Shown here: positions 8,510-19,240 of the stretch, in pieces
How the letters are laid out: every line of letters starts with the position of its first letter
Numbering within the stretch: the stretch's first letter is position 1
Source: Linum tenue
Lineage: Eukaryota > Streptophyta > Magnoliopsida > Malpighiales > Linaceae
Reading direction: 5' to 3'
Length of the DNA stretch: 64,000 nt
Assembly (NCBI GenBank): GCA_946122785.1
Contig: CAMGYJ010000010.1
Location: forward strand, 15,537,467-15,601,466
The notes under the pieces: model-generated
Seen by the model: only the letters and a program-made list of their open reading frames with translations
Told to the model about the DNA's origin: nothing
Databases searched by the model: none
Program-made: the position numbers and the translations under genes

Positions 8510-9474
8510 TGATAGACCGTCATTTACACATGTTTTTACCCTCATACTTACACCGTTTGAGGTGTTGATTCTCGTGTTTTAGGCCGATTTCACGCTAGGT
8601 TGTGCTTGTTTGTGTTATTTCAGGTCCTAGTACGTGAATGAAGGCTAAGGAGCGAGTCTGGGGTCGATTGGACGCAGAACGGACGAAGGGCGAGCTGTTT
8701 GGGGAGTGCACGGGCAGACCAGGAGGCTGCACGGCCGTGCACTTGAGCCATTTGGCCGTGCACCTCATGTCGAGGCCATGCACGGGCAGGCTTGAAGCTT
8801 GCACGGCCGTGCGCCTGGCCGTGCAAGGTGGATGAAGGCCGAATAATTGATACGGTGCGTTTTGAGGGTGCACGGCCAGAATGGTGTTGTGCACGGCCGT
8901 GCACCTGGCCGTGCAACTCGGGAAAGTCGGTTTTAAAGCCTAATTCGAGCCAAAAGTGAGAGAATCGTGTTTTCAGAGCAAAAACAGAGCCCTAGAGAGA
9001 GAAAGTGCGAAGAACACATCCTAGAAGCTGTCCTGGAGCTGGATTTCATCGAATCGAGCCTGGAGATCGTCATAGGAGTGGAAATCATCGTCCCGGAGCA
9101 GATTATCCTCATCGTTATGAGTATGACTAATCCGATTCTTGTTTTCTCTTCTCTCTCTATGGAGTAGAACCTTTCTCTCACTTGGGTATGAAGAACCCTA
9201 GTTCCTTGTGTTAGGGAATTGCAACTGAACCTAACCAAGGGGCTAGGGGGACTCAATCCCGAGTGACTCTTGCCTGCTTTAGAAACCGAACAATTTACTG
9301 CTTTCTTGTTGCTTTTACTTTTCACAACAATCACTCGACTTAGTTTGCTAGATAATAGAGAATCACGGAGTAAGCAGTAGATCTAGACCCCGGGTTGATA
9401 ATTAAACTTGCCTATACTACAGTCCCTTTCATTGGTTACACTTGGCCATTGTTAGGTGTTGTGTTTTAGCGTGT
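8510..9474 (+). repeat. Ath2 3' LTR
   Basis: It starts TGATAGACCG and is almost identical to 486-1395, but carries the terminal ~55 bases missing there. It ends near GTTTTAGCGTGT in a 17-base C-run (9475-9491), so the exact end is uncertain. Palindromes GCACGGCCGTGC lie at 8729, 8801 and 8891. Confidence 0.9.
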
Positions 9475-9480
9475 CCCCCC

Positions 9481-10744
9481 CCCCCCCCCCCTTCCAAGAA
9501 GAACAACCACCATTGGGGGTATGAAGAGGCTTCCCCATATCAAGAAGGTTTCCCTCCACAACCCGAGGAGAAATCCAAGTTGGAGTTGGCCATGGAAGCT
9601 TTCATGGGACAATCATCGAGACCATGTGCCACTCCACAACCAAAGCCAAAGACCAAATTAGAGCTCATGGTGGAGCGATTCGCCCGAGGCACCAATGAAG
9701 GGTACTCTAGCAATGACCTCCCAATCGCCAACCCTATCGACTCAACCTTTCTTCAGGAGGCGTAGGAGCTTCGTCTATGCATGAGAGGCTAGGACGGCTT
9801 GGAGAGGAAGCATGTGCACATCTTTCTCACAATCGCCTCCCACCATTGGAAGAAAGAGAGGAAGTCGAAGAGGCGAGCCATGATGATTTTGGAAGATTGA
9901 GCTCCGACATGGATTTCCAACCCCTCCCTCCTCCCGATTTGACACTAGAAGAGAAAGTGGCACGAGCTTGTGAAAGCTATCGCCGCTCATTATTGGAGGA
10001 TAAAGAGGAGGTTGAAGGGGCTCTCAATGACAACCGTGTGGAGCAAGAAGAACTCACCCCCGAGAGCTCACGTGGTGAGGATGAACAAGAATGTTGCATT
10101 GATGACTCCCATCACTTTCCCCTTCTCGAAAGCAACTTTGAAGACCAAGACATGAGTGAGGATGAGCAAGAGAATCCTTTCTATGATCTTGCATGGTGCA
10201 TGGCACCTTGCCCTCCAAACCGTGCTTGAAGACATGAAAGAGAAGGAGAAAGAAGAGGTTGAAGAGGAGGAAGAAAGCATTGAAGAGGGGGAAGATATCG
10301 AGTGTTCCCAAGGGGAGGAAATTGAAGAAGAAGAAGAAGAAGAAGAAGGAAGGGAGTTTGAAGATGAAGTAAAATGAGCAAGTAGCGTCCAAGATGAGGA
10401 CGAGGTCGGGGTGGATGAAGCATCCACAAGTTACGAGGGCTATGAAAGCTTTCCACCCGACCTCGACGCGCTTTTGGAGAAGGACCCATTTGCGGCTCTT
10501 TGCCAAGCCAAGGCCAAACCATCGGTGATCCCTCATGGTGGATGCGATGGAAACCAATCGAGTTTGCACTACATAGTATGGGGCAAAGAGAATAAAGAAG
10601 AAGAGGTCTCGTGGGTGGAGCCTCAAAGCCACTCAAGTTCATGAGCCCTCAATCATGGACTCGTCCAATGCTCGTGACTTGAGACATCTCCTCACCGACG
10701 AGAACCTTAACTTCAAGGAGGTTCTTGGGTGGACCGAAACTTGA
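9481..10744 (+). pseudogene. Main part of the Ath1 acidic ORF, several frameshifts
   Basis: This continues 355-485. Successive frames read PYQEGFPPQPEEKSKLELAM, a Glu-rich middle section with runs of E, then LEKDPFAALCQAKA and finally NLNFKEVLGWTET before TGA at 10742. The Ath5 ORF has LLGKDPFAVSLCQTKA and NLNFKEVLGWTEA at the same places and ends at the same point, 35-45 bases before the hairpin motif. There is no zinc knuckle, protease or polymerase motif. The C-terminal tail is the best conserved part, with mostly silent differences at DNA level (CTT/CTC, CTT/CTG). Function unknown. Confidence 0.7.
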
Positions 10745-10782
10745 GGAGTAACCGTCTGGCTCACGATGTTAAAGAAGCGCTT

Positions 10783-10800
10783 GGTGGGAGGCAACCCAAC
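10783..10800 (+). other. Stem-loop after the first ORF (Ath1 copy)
   Basis: GGTGGG-AGGCAA-CCCAAC, with one mismatch in the 6-bp stem, is preceded by GATGTTAAAGAAGCGCTT. It is homologous to 3979-3996, 36277-36294 and 40201-40218. Confidence 0.65.
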
Positions 10801-11423
10801 CATCAACGGTTGGCATCTCTTTTCCTTTCAATAAGACGATCAATGTAGAGATTTTGGTGGTTTTTTACCGTCTCCTTGCTCTTCCGGATCGCACCCGCCC
10901 TCCGCTCCCGATCACCAACATTCACAACTTGACCGGTAACATCGTTCTATCCCCTTCTTTTACGCCATTGAGGGCGATGTCGAGCTTAAGTGTGTTTGGG
11001 GTGGGGGGGGGGGGGGGTAGTCCACTGCGCATGTGTGTGTGAATGATTGTTGTGATTTTGAATGCTTTGGAGCCTAGATGTATGCCCAAATTTTTAAAAT
11101 CTGAGGGCTCCAAGCATAACAACTTCTACATTTGCATGATCATAGTGGCATCTTGTGGTGATTTGTTTTGAATCTCGTGGTTATTAGCATGGTCTATGGA
11201 TGATTTGCTTGTGATTGTGTGCAACCCATGATGATGACGGAGACATGTATTAGGTTTGTGCATAGGTTCATTTCTCATGTGTTTGTGAACCGATAGATGT
11301 TTTGAATTGGTTACATGATTTTCACAGTTTCCTTTGCATCGAGTTTAGGGAGTTAGAATGAATGATTGAGCACCTAGGTAGCCATGTGAAACTTGTGCTG
11401 TTCGTTTCTTCTTGTGCGATAGT

Positions 11424-11492
<69 letters not shown>

Positions 11493-12802
11493 TTTACATG
11501 ATGTGTAGCATTCACATTGTTGTTAGCAAGTAAGATGGAGGCATAGGTTTAGTCCACGACCCAAATGTTGACCGTCCCGATCTCATTATCCCCTACTCAA
11601 CCCGTTTGAGCCGTGTGTCTAAAGTTCGCTCTCATTTTAGGTAGCTCTTGCTACTTTAGCTTGATTGATTTAGATAGAACGACCCTACTTTCTTCGTGTC
11701 TACACCGTTATCGAGTCACCCTTGTGTTTGGAAGCTCCATTCATACCATTTGAGCTTAAATGAGGTTCCACATTAGTGATTTATGTATGGTTTTGCTAAG
11801 AGGTGAAGTGAGTGTGGAGGAAGTTTTTCAAAGTGAGCATTGTTCCTTAAGTTCAAAATTGTGGCATGTTTATAGCTCTCTTTAGCCCCCAAAGAAAAGA
11901 TAAGAAAAGAAAGAAAAACAAAAAAAGAAAAAAAAGAGATTAGTAAGAGGACAAAGAAGAAAAGAGAGTGGCCACCAAAAATATAATAAATGTTGAACAT
12001 ACTCTTAGAAGTGTTGCTTAGCATGCAAGCTTTAGGAACACTTACATGTTGTTTGCCTACCACACTCTTGTGCTTGAAATTGAATAGCAAAGGTAGCAAG
12101 AAAGATTGTTGCAAATGGTTTGGTGACTGGTTGTGGTTTGGAATCGAAAGTGTGGTTTATGGCCGATGCTAGTGGCCATTGAGTATAGGAGAAAGTTCTA
12201 GTCGAAACCATATAACCTTGAGTCTTAGGTTGAAGATGTGCAACCTCATGTTTTGTTTGCCACCACCCAAAAAGCCTTTTCCCCATGTCCTAGACCCTAG
12301 CCAGTCATTTGAACCTGTGTCTAAGACCTCCGGACAAGCTAGCAACGACACCCATGTTGTGAACTCTAACGTTTAGAGGCTACCGTCATGATAAAGGGAC
12401 GTTAGGATTGAGCGTGAATATGCACATCTTTTGCATCAAATGGTCATCACCACACTAGTCGAGAGTGAGTGATTCATTCATCATGTTTTGTTCATTTCTT
12501 ATACCCCGGTGAGGACCTAGGTTGCTCGATCGTTCGTTCCTATGATGTGATCGTCATGCATGAGTAACTGTGATTGGTCAATCGTCGAGGCATGTTGTGT
12601 GTGGGTTCATGAATAATTTGATAACTCTTCTTTTGCACAATCTTAATACAGTTGAATGTCGTTTGTGGTGGTTGCCAAGATTACTTTATTTTTGTCCATA
12701 GGTCGGTGTCAAATAACCATTGTGATTCATTCGTTTTGTGCCCTATGACATGCCCCAAAAATTGTGTTGAAAAAATAAGTTGTAAACTTACCTCGAAATA
12801 CT
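10801..12802 (+). other. 3' noncoding region of Ath1
   Basis: No gene is seen. It is collinear with the Ath2, Ath4 and Ath6 3' regions, including the block at 12260-12375 and the phrase around 12449-12482. It carries a 15-base G-run at 11003-11017, where Ath2 has six G. The usual hairpin and PPT are missing because of a deletion ending at about 12802. Confidence 0.7.
11425..11492 (+). repeat. Homopolymer of 68 C
   Basis: An unbroken C-run sits at a site where Ath2 has only GATCCCTCTTCC (about 7361). It looks like expansion of a short C-stretch after insertion. Its exact length may be unreliable in sequencing. Confidence 0.9.
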
Positions 12803-13183
12803 TCACGCTAGGTTGTGCTTGTTTTGATACATTTCAGGTCCTAGCATGTGTGGAAGGGTCGAGCTCGAATTTTTGGATAATTGGAGGTCAAAAAGCGCAA
12901 AAAACCGAAGAAAAGTCCGAAGTACCGTGACAATTTCCTCGTAGTAGTGAATTGAAGGCGTCCAAAAAACAGTCGCAGTTCACGGCCGGACGAGGTAGTT
13001 CACGGTCTCTTTAGACCGTGACCTTTAACCAAAAATCGTGAACACCCAGGCGTCCAGCGAGGTTCCTGAAGTTACTGACGACAAGGCAGTTCACGGTCTC
13101 TAAGACGCTAAGTTTTGGACAGTCAAGCGGTGCGTTTTGGATGACGTTGAGTTCACGGATGCGTTTAGGTGTTCAAGAGACTT
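12803..13183 (+). repeat. Fragment of the Ath1 3' LTR
   Basis: From CTTCACGCTAGGTTG onward it matches 61777-62100 in the Ath6 LTR, including 'agtcgcagttcacgg' and repeated TTCACGG/CCGTGAA half-sites. The first ~90-100 bases of the LTR are deleted and similarity stops at about 13183, so both ends are lost. Confidence 0.65.
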
Positions 13184-13674
13184 GAATGCTCTCGTTTGTA
13201 CCCAACATGTGTGGCAACCCAATGTGGAGTGCAGGCTGGGAAGTGGTGCTCGGGCTAAGACAAATCCGCCCATCAACTTCCCTCCCTGTGACCTTCATAG
13301 GGAAGGCAATGATCCATCCGCTCTTAGTCTTGAGGGAGAGATGTTTACTTCCAAGAAAGCTTGCAAAAGATTGGTGCAATGCACGTCAACGTGAAAAAAG
13401 GAGACCAATAAATGAAAACTCCTAAATTGAAGGAAAGAATAAAGAGCACCCTCTAGAGTTCCTTTGTTTAATGGTTGTTGAGAAGTCCCCCGGTGCACAC
13501 CTTGAATGTTTATCCTAAAGTAGTAACTAGTAAGTATGGTCCTCACCATAGAGTTTGTGTCTGCACAGTAAGATGATAGTAACGTTTTCTCGTCTCTCTT
13601 ACTCTTCTTTATGCAATGAAGAACTACAGTGCATCCCCATTGATTTTTCTATCAAGTTGCATTAGTTTGAGTAG
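13184..13674 (+). other. Unassigned sequence, probably the 3' internal region of Ath3
   Basis: It lies between the Ath1 LTR fragment and the Ath3 hairpin-PPT. Short overlapping frames on both strands at 13137-13549 show no recognisable domain. By position it is the end of the Ath3 internal region. Confidence 0.4.
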
Positions 13675-13711
13675 GTTTGCGGACAAGCAAACGCCTAAGT
13701 GTGGGGGAGTT
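13675..13711 (+). promoter_or_regulatory. Hairpin (shortened) and PPT of Ath3
   Basis: GTTTGC-GGACAA-GCAAAC is the same hairpin as at 8469, with four bases of the left arm and loop deleted but a 6-bp stem kept. AAGTGTGGGGGAGT follows, directly before the LTR. Confidence 0.7.
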
Positions 13712-14797
13712 TGATAACACCTAAAATAGGCGATATTTAGCCCTTATTACTAAGGCATAGGCATGTTAAATCACCGTGTCTAAGCCATATATGAAGCTAT
13801 ATATGCCCATTTTTGTTCTTATTTGCAAAACATGCATTTTGACATAGGTATTCATGATATGAAGGTTTTCATAGGGGAATCGAACCCAATTTTTTGTATT
13901 TTATGCTTTCCCAAGTGTCTGTGATGAAATTCCAGGTCTTATATGCATTTGTGATTGATCGTGAAACGATTGGAGTTCATCCGAGTACGATTAGAAAGCA
14001 TAAGAGCAAAAAGGGGAGAAGAGGCACTGGTCACGGCCACATGTCACGACCGTGACTACTAGTCTGTGACAATGTTTGCGGGTTGAAGATCGTGACCGTG
14101 AACTCTATCCACAAAATTTAGCAGGCGACCAAAAAGAAGGTAGAAAGCTTCCCCAGTCGAATGGTGGACATGGTGCATTTTGACCGTAAAAAAGATCGTG
14201 CCCGAGACACGATCACAACCGCGATCTTATGTAGGTGGCCACAATTCCGGAGCTTAAAGACAAAGTCGAAATGTGTCGTTTCGGGCGATTCGCGGACGTT
14301 CCAGCTTCTCACGGCCGTGACCATCGCGTCATGCCCTGGAGGCCTTGACCTCCATCAGCATTCTATAAATACCCCTCTTGCTGCACTTTTCAAAGGAAAG
14401 CCGACCTAGAGTGAAATATTTAGGGTTTTGGTTGTTTTTGGAGAGGGAAATACCTTGGAAGAGCTTAATTGAAGATCAAATTCACCTAAGGAGGAAGGAG
14501 AAGGTGAGAGCAAGGAGTAGAAGTTGATGCCATCACTTCCCTCTTCTAGTTTGTGTTTTCTTTCTCTCCCTAATGACTTGAATCTCTAATGGTTGTTTAG
14601 GGAAGATGAACCATATTTTATAGGTTGTATACGAATGGGTTTTGTATGAATGTATACGAATGGACCGAATTTACGTTTGGATCGGACCAAATGAACCAAA
14701 GCGGACCGCATGCACTACTGGTCCGATGCTTTTGTCTAACCCTATCGTTGGAGTTCTAAGTTAAACGTTTGAAATTGATGTTATATGAATGTGTTTT
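13712..14797 (+). repeat. Ath3 3' LTR, interrupted by Trg1
   Basis: It begins TGATAACACC after a PPT and contains TCACGGCCGTGA-type sites (14030-14330) and TATAAATA at about 14364, as expected for U3. It is cut by Trg1 at 14797. From about 14600 the text resembles the TIR family seen at 23815-24446, so a second insertion may sit here and the LTR end is not identified. Confidence 0.6.
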
Positions 14798-15165
14798 TGT
14801 TACGAGATAAGGCCATCGTAGCATTTCGTAGAAGACTAGGCTTGCGTATCTTTAGTATTTTATTATTGGGCTTTTATTATTATTGTCTTATTTATTGTTT
14901 TGCTTGTTCTTATGGGATTTGGTTATTTGTTGGTAATATCCTTAGAGGTTTAGGAGTCATAATCTAGATAGGTAAAGGTTGAGGCTTTGTGCCTATAAAT
15001 ATGTACTTGTGTCGTTCGTTTAATGATAAGAAGATTGGAACCAAATAGTTAGCTTTTGTTCTTATTTGCTATTTCCGTAGTTATTTCCTTTGAGAGTTCT
15101 TGCGTTTTATTCCTTTTACGAGAAAACCCTAAAAACGTCATCCCCTACGTCACATCACCTTAACA
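14798..15165 (+). repeat. Trg1 5' LTR
   Basis: TGTTACGAG...CTTAACA, containing CTATAAATATG as a likely TATA box and CCTTTTACG near the end. It pairs with 18068-18436. Confidence 0.92.
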
Positions 15166-15167
15166 GT

Positions 15168-15180
15168 TGGTATCAGAGCC
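15168..15180 (+). promoter_or_regulatory. Primer binding site (initiator tRNA-Met) of Trg1
   Basis: TGGTATCAGAGCC, two bases after the LTR, is the standard tRNA-iMet PBS of many plant LTR retrotransposons. Confidence 0.92.
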
Positions 15181-15290
15181 CGGTTCTCGGGATAGCGAGT
15201 AAGCAACAACAACCATCGAAATCCAGGGGAGCGGACGGCAGTAGCGGCGACGGGTCGGAACCCAATCATCCCTAGCCACGACTTCACGCC

Positions 15291-18038
15291 ATGGATGAGC
15301 GGATGGCGAGCTTGGAGAGTCGGCTCAATCCTTTGGTCGAGCGGGTCGAAACCCTAGACCAGAAGCTCACCGACGTCACAAGGTTGATGGCTGAAGGTTT
15401 CGCCGCAGCAGAGGCGAGGAATGAGCAACGATTCGCGGCCTTGGAGGACTTAGTGCGAACCATCGCGACGCAGACGATCACAGCAATAGATCGCCGACTT
15501 GAGGCTTTGGACGACGCGCTCGAGCGAGACAGTAGTGCAACCGTGACTCCGATCGCAGCCCGAGCTCGCGAGCGACCAGCAGCAACAGCAGCGGAGAAGC
15601 TGAAGGGCCCTCTGATCGAGGAGAACAGCGGCGGGGTTAAAACTAAACCGCCGACTAGCATGGGGTCTCCGATGGACGGCAGCAACGGAGAAAAGACGGG
15701 CAACAGCGGCGGCGCCGGTGAAACAGCGGCATCGGGACCTGGCTGGGGTAACCTCGTCGTGTCAGAGGCTCCGATCGGTGGAAAGCAAGGAGGTTCGACG
15801 GGAGGAAGTTGCCGGCGAAGATGTCAGGGAACGCGGGGACGATGACGGGAATTTCAGGCGTAACCCCACCGGGTTGGGTCGGACCGTTGGGCTATGACAT
15901 CGGGCTGAATGGACCAACACGGGTTGGACCGGGGTTAGTTGGGCCGAATAATTGGGCTTGGCCCAATTACCAAGGGCCGCCAGGATTCGGACCACCGGGC
16001 CTCAATGCAGGGTGGAACCCAGGAGCTGGGCCTTCGATTATTGGGCCGCTACAGTCCATGGTCGGACCCGGGGTGGGTGTGAGCCCCAGTTCGGGGCAAC
16101 TAACGGGCGGGAATGGAGGATCGGGACCCATGGCCATCTGGGCCGGAGTTCCAAGCGCAGGGGAAGGGTCGCCAGGGTTAGGCCTTCAACACTTCAATGG
16201 AGGAATGGGCTCAACTAAGGATGGCAACAAAACCCGAACCCACGGGTATCCACCCGACCCAACCCGGTCAACGCGGGTAAAATCCGTGTTGACGGGTTTT
16301 GGGTCGGGTTTGGGTTTAAACCCGTTCACTATTCAACGGGTTGGGTTGGGTTTGGGTTTAGGTAAACCCGGCCCGTGGGTACCCGCCCACCCATATAATT
16401 AATTTTTTCGGTATATTTAATATTCTAAACAACTAATCTTATTTATGTTTGTGAAGACATGTCTAATTTTTTCTTTTTAATTGTGTAGAATGAAGTTGAT
16501 GTTATGGAGTGGAGAGTAAAGAAACTTAATTGAAAGGAAGAAGCTTTCAATTAAACATGTTGTTTATGGAAAATTTGTGATATGCTTCAATTTTTTTGAG
16601 TTTTCTAGATTGGTGTTGAACAATTTGTATTGTTAATTTGTGATTTGCTTGAATTTTCTAGAATGGTGTTTAATATATGGATAATTTGTATTGAGAGATT
16701 GATATTTGACTTTAATTTTGATAAAAACTTGTAATTGTAAATTTTTTACGACAAAACCCGTGGGTACCCATGAACCCGCGGATACCCAACGGGTTGGGTT
16801 GGGTTTGAATTTTTCAAACCCAGTGGGTTTTACCCCGGGTTTTTTTCAAAGATAAACCCATGGGTTTGGGTTTGGCAAAACCCGACCCAACCCGACCCAT
16901 TGCCATCCCTAGGCTCAACGAGCAATTGGGCCGGAGCAAGTGGAACAGGGGGGCAAGGAGGACGCAGCAGCGGAGCCCAAGGAGGAAGAAACGGCGGGCC
17001 GGGAGAGAGCGGGATGGTCGATGGCGGATTGGGCTAGGTTCCGCAACCTGGCTTGGGCAGTACGTCTAGGCTGCCAACCAGGGCAACTGGAATGGGCCTT
17101 GGCCTCAATTGGGGCCAGATGCCGAGCGGGGAAGTCAGGCCCGTGGCCGTCTGAGCTGGAGCCACGCGCGCGGAGCACGAGCCAACAGGGAGTGGGCCTG
17201 CCGCGAGCGGGCTTGGAGCAAACTAGCCGGCGCCAGTCAGGCCACCGTCTGGGCTGCCTGGGTCTTGGGGAATTCAAACCGGAATGGGAGAAGGAGAGCG
17301 TGGTGGGCCGAGCAGAAAAATGGACGAGAAGAATGGGTGGTTTAAACCCAAATTAGCCCAACTTGAGTTCCCAAAGTACAATGGGAGTGAGGATCCGTCA
17401 GGCTGGTTCGCAAGAGTGGAGCAGTTTTTTCGATTCCAGGAAACCCCAGAGGAGAACAAGGTGGCTCTCGCATCATACCACATGGAGGGAGATGCAAATC
17501 AGTGGTGGCAGTGGTTGGAATGCACGTACCTCATATCGGGGTACCAATTACGTGGGTGCGATTCAGAGAAGGGCTATGGGCTCGATTTGGCCTAGCAGAG
17601 GGAGCATCTAGCCATGAAGCTCTTGCCAAAATTAAGCAGACTGGGTCATCAAGCAGCTATTTATTGGCATTTGAAATGCTAGGCAATCGTTGTTTTGGGT
17701 GGACCGAAGAAGCCTTGGTGGGATCATTCATTGGAGGACTAAAACCAGAGATACCTGATGCGATTCGAATGTTCCGACTAGAAACGGTGCTAGAGGCTAT
17801 TCGTCTTGCCAAGGTGAAGAATGAAGAACTTAGCAAGCATCGCCCAATGGCTAGAGGAGCACCACGTCGAATGTCGCCAGAAGAAGTCGCTCGACGTCGC
17901 GCGCAAGGATTATGCTTCCATTGCGATGAGCGCTTCACCATTGGTCATCGTTGTGCCAATATCAACGTTCTTCTTATGATTGGCACGTGCAGTGAAGGCG
18001 AGGAGGGCACGTTCATCGAGGAGGAAGACCGACCTTGA
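15291..18038 (+). pseudogene. gag: Gag of Trg1, broken by frameshifts and a MITE
   Basis: The ATG at 15291 opens a coiled-coil N-terminus (MDERMASLESRLNPLVERVE), followed by a frameshift near 15840 and a Gly/Pro-rich linker to 16215, where a hAT MITE (16216-16911) interrupts it. The Gag core resumes at about 17340 (LEFPKYNGSEDPSGWFARVE, then GDANQWWQW). It shifts frame near 17510 and ends with a knuckle LCFHCDERFTIGHRC (about 17910-17954), a CX2C...HXC form common in plant Ty3 Gag. The frame stops at 18036-18038, 30 bases before the 3' LTR. Gag would form the particle; enzymes must come from a partner. Confidence 0.8.
16216..16911. mobile_element. hAT-type MITE (hAT1) inside Trg1 gag
   Basis: Ends TAAGGATGGCAAC... 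and ...TTGCCATCCCTA are inverted repeats. An exact 8-bp duplication GGCTCAAC flanks it (16208-16215, 16912-16919), as for hAT elements. The 696-bp body has no transposase. Arms rich in GGGTTTGGGT-like text lie near both ends, with an AT-rich centre. Confidence 0.92.
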
Positions 18039-18052
18039 GGGCAAGGTTGTGC

Positions 18053-18067
18053 TCAAGGAGGGAGGGA
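18053..18067 (+). promoter_or_regulatory. Polypurine tract of Trg1
   Basis: CAAGGAGGGAGGGA immediately precedes the 3' LTR and is nearly all purine. Confidence 0.75.
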
Positions 18068-18436
18068 TGTTACGAGATCAGGCCATCGTAGCATTTCGTA
18101 GGAGACTGAACTTGCGTACCTTTAGTATTTTATTATTGGGCTTTTATTATTATTGTCTTATTTATTGTTTTTCTTGTTCTTATAAAATTTGGTTATTTGT
18201 TGGTAATATCCTTAGAGGTTTAGGAGTCATAATCTAGATAGGTAAAGGCTGAGGCTTTGTGCCTATAAATATGTACTTGTTTCGTTCGTTTAATGATAAG
18301 AAGATTGGAACCCAATAGTTAGCTTTTGTTCTTATTTGCTATTTCCTTAGTTATTTTATTTGAGAGTTCTTGCATTTTATTCCTTTTACGAGAAAACCCT
18401 AAAAACGCCATTCCCCTACATCACATCACCGTAACA
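18068..18436 (+). repeat. Trg1 3' LTR
   Basis: TGTTACGAG...CCGTAACA, partner of 14798-15165, followed by the target duplication GTTTT. Confidence 0.92.
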
Positions 18437-18441
18437 GTTTT

Positions 18442-19240
18442 AATTTTCGTTTTATGTTGGATCTACATACAAATGATTATTTTGGTGTAACATTACATGT
18501 TACTACCCATATGTTAGATGATATTTGATAAAATTTATAATGCCCAACAATATAATGACTTTTTATAAATCCAAGCTAAATCGAAATAAATCGATCAGAC
18601 TAGGGATGGAAACGGGTCGGGTTGGGCGCGGATAGTACATATCCGTTACCCTACCCATAGTAGTTCGAGTTTTACCCATACCCATACCCACATGTGAAAC
18701 GGGTAGAAAATCAAAACCATGCTCATACCCGTTCGGGTTTCGGGTATCCACGGGTATCCATTGGTAATAATTTCTCTTCATAACTCCAACCAATATGTTA
18801 ACATTCACATGTATTCTCACGTTACATAAGAGGAAAAATACGACAATAATTCACTAGAATGAAGAAAATTAATTAAAATTACACGATTTCATGAAAATAT
18901 TATATTTATATGTTAAATATAAAAATTTTAGAGAAAATAATGATTATTTCTAGACAAAATACATATGCATGTGTATAATCGGGCGGGTTCAGATTGGATA
19001 GTGAGAAACCCATGCCCACCCATCACCCGCAAAATTCGGGTTCGGATTTTGCCCGTACCCACTAAATGTCCTTCGGATTCGGGTTTTACCCTACCCGATT
19101 AAGCCGGATTCGGGCGGATATCCACGGTTACGGATATTTTTGTCATCCCTGGATCAGACCATTAACCCTCAACCTACTTGATCGACCGGACCAAGGACCA
19201 ACTAGCTAAACCAGGTTAACAACCTTGTTACACACTAGTG
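18442..19240. other. Old TIR-element remnant with a hAT insertion
   Basis: Outside the hAT element (18601-19151) the text resembles the right half of the TIR element at 23815-24446, including 'attaaccctcaacctacttg' and an end in AACAACCTTG. The left part of that copy may lie before Trg1 near 14600-14797. Confidence 0.4.
18601..19151. mobile_element. hAT-type MITE (hAT2)
   Basis: Ends TAGGGATGG... and ...TCATCCCTG are imperfect inverted repeats, and the exact 8-bp duplication GATCAGAC is present on both sides (18593-18600, 19152-19159). The 551-bp body has GGGTTCGGGT-like arms and an AT-rich centre with no coding capacity. It is related to, but diverged from, hAT1. Confidence 0.9.

Larger units (their letters stand above)
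486..9474 (+). mobile_element. Ath2: young Athila-like element with gag-protease and env-position ORF, no RT/integrase
   Basis: Its LTRs (486-1395 and 8510-9474) begin TGATAGACCG and differ at only three positions that I can see over about 910 aligned bases, with no indel (constant offset 8024). It inserted into a C-tract of Ath1, so CCCCC is a plausible target duplication. Internally it has gag plus protease, a hairpin motif, a repeat array with a TATA box, an env-position ORF, a long 3' noncoding region, and a hairpin with PPT. Reverse transcriptase, RNase H and integrase are absent. The last ~75 bp of the 5' LTR, the PBS and the leader are also missing. The architecture resembles TR-GAG-type non-autonomous elements, with a protease and an env-position ORF added. 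Confidence 0.88.
1..13183 (+). mobile_element. Ath1: Athila-like non-autonomous LTR retrotransposon, interrupted by Ath2
   Basis: The order is LTR end, PBS, a leader, then an ORF starting at 355 that is cut at 485 by Ath2 and resumes after 9480. A long noncoding 3' region and a 3' LTR fragment follow. The match that justifies joining the halves is Ath5: its uninterrupted ORF at 39025 has the same N-terminal sequence followed by the same downstream text (EEQPP..., then YQE). No gag CCHC, protease, reverse transcriptase or integrase is visible. A deletion of about 125 bp relative to Ath6 removes the PPT and the first bases of the 3' LTR near 12802. The right boundary at about 13183 is where similarity to the Ath6 LTR stops. 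Confidence 0.7.
14798..18436 (+). mobile_element. Trg1: gag-only LTR retrotransposon (TR-GAG-like)
   Basis: Two LTRs of 368 and 369 bp (TGTTAC...TAACA), a tRNA-iMet PBS, a broken gag, and a purine-rich tract before the 3' LTR. Exact 5-bp target duplications GTTTT flank it (14793-14797, 18437-18441). No protease, RT or integrase is present between gag and the 3' LTR. By eye the LTRs differ by roughly 5%, so the insertion is older than Ath2. The internal region was later hit by a hAT MITE. Confidence 0.92.

Noticed and set aside
10054..10642. Long Ser/Phe-rich minus-strand frames
   Set aside because: They are the antisense of the Glu-rich acidic ORF of Ath1; GAA/GAG runs read as TTC/CTC.
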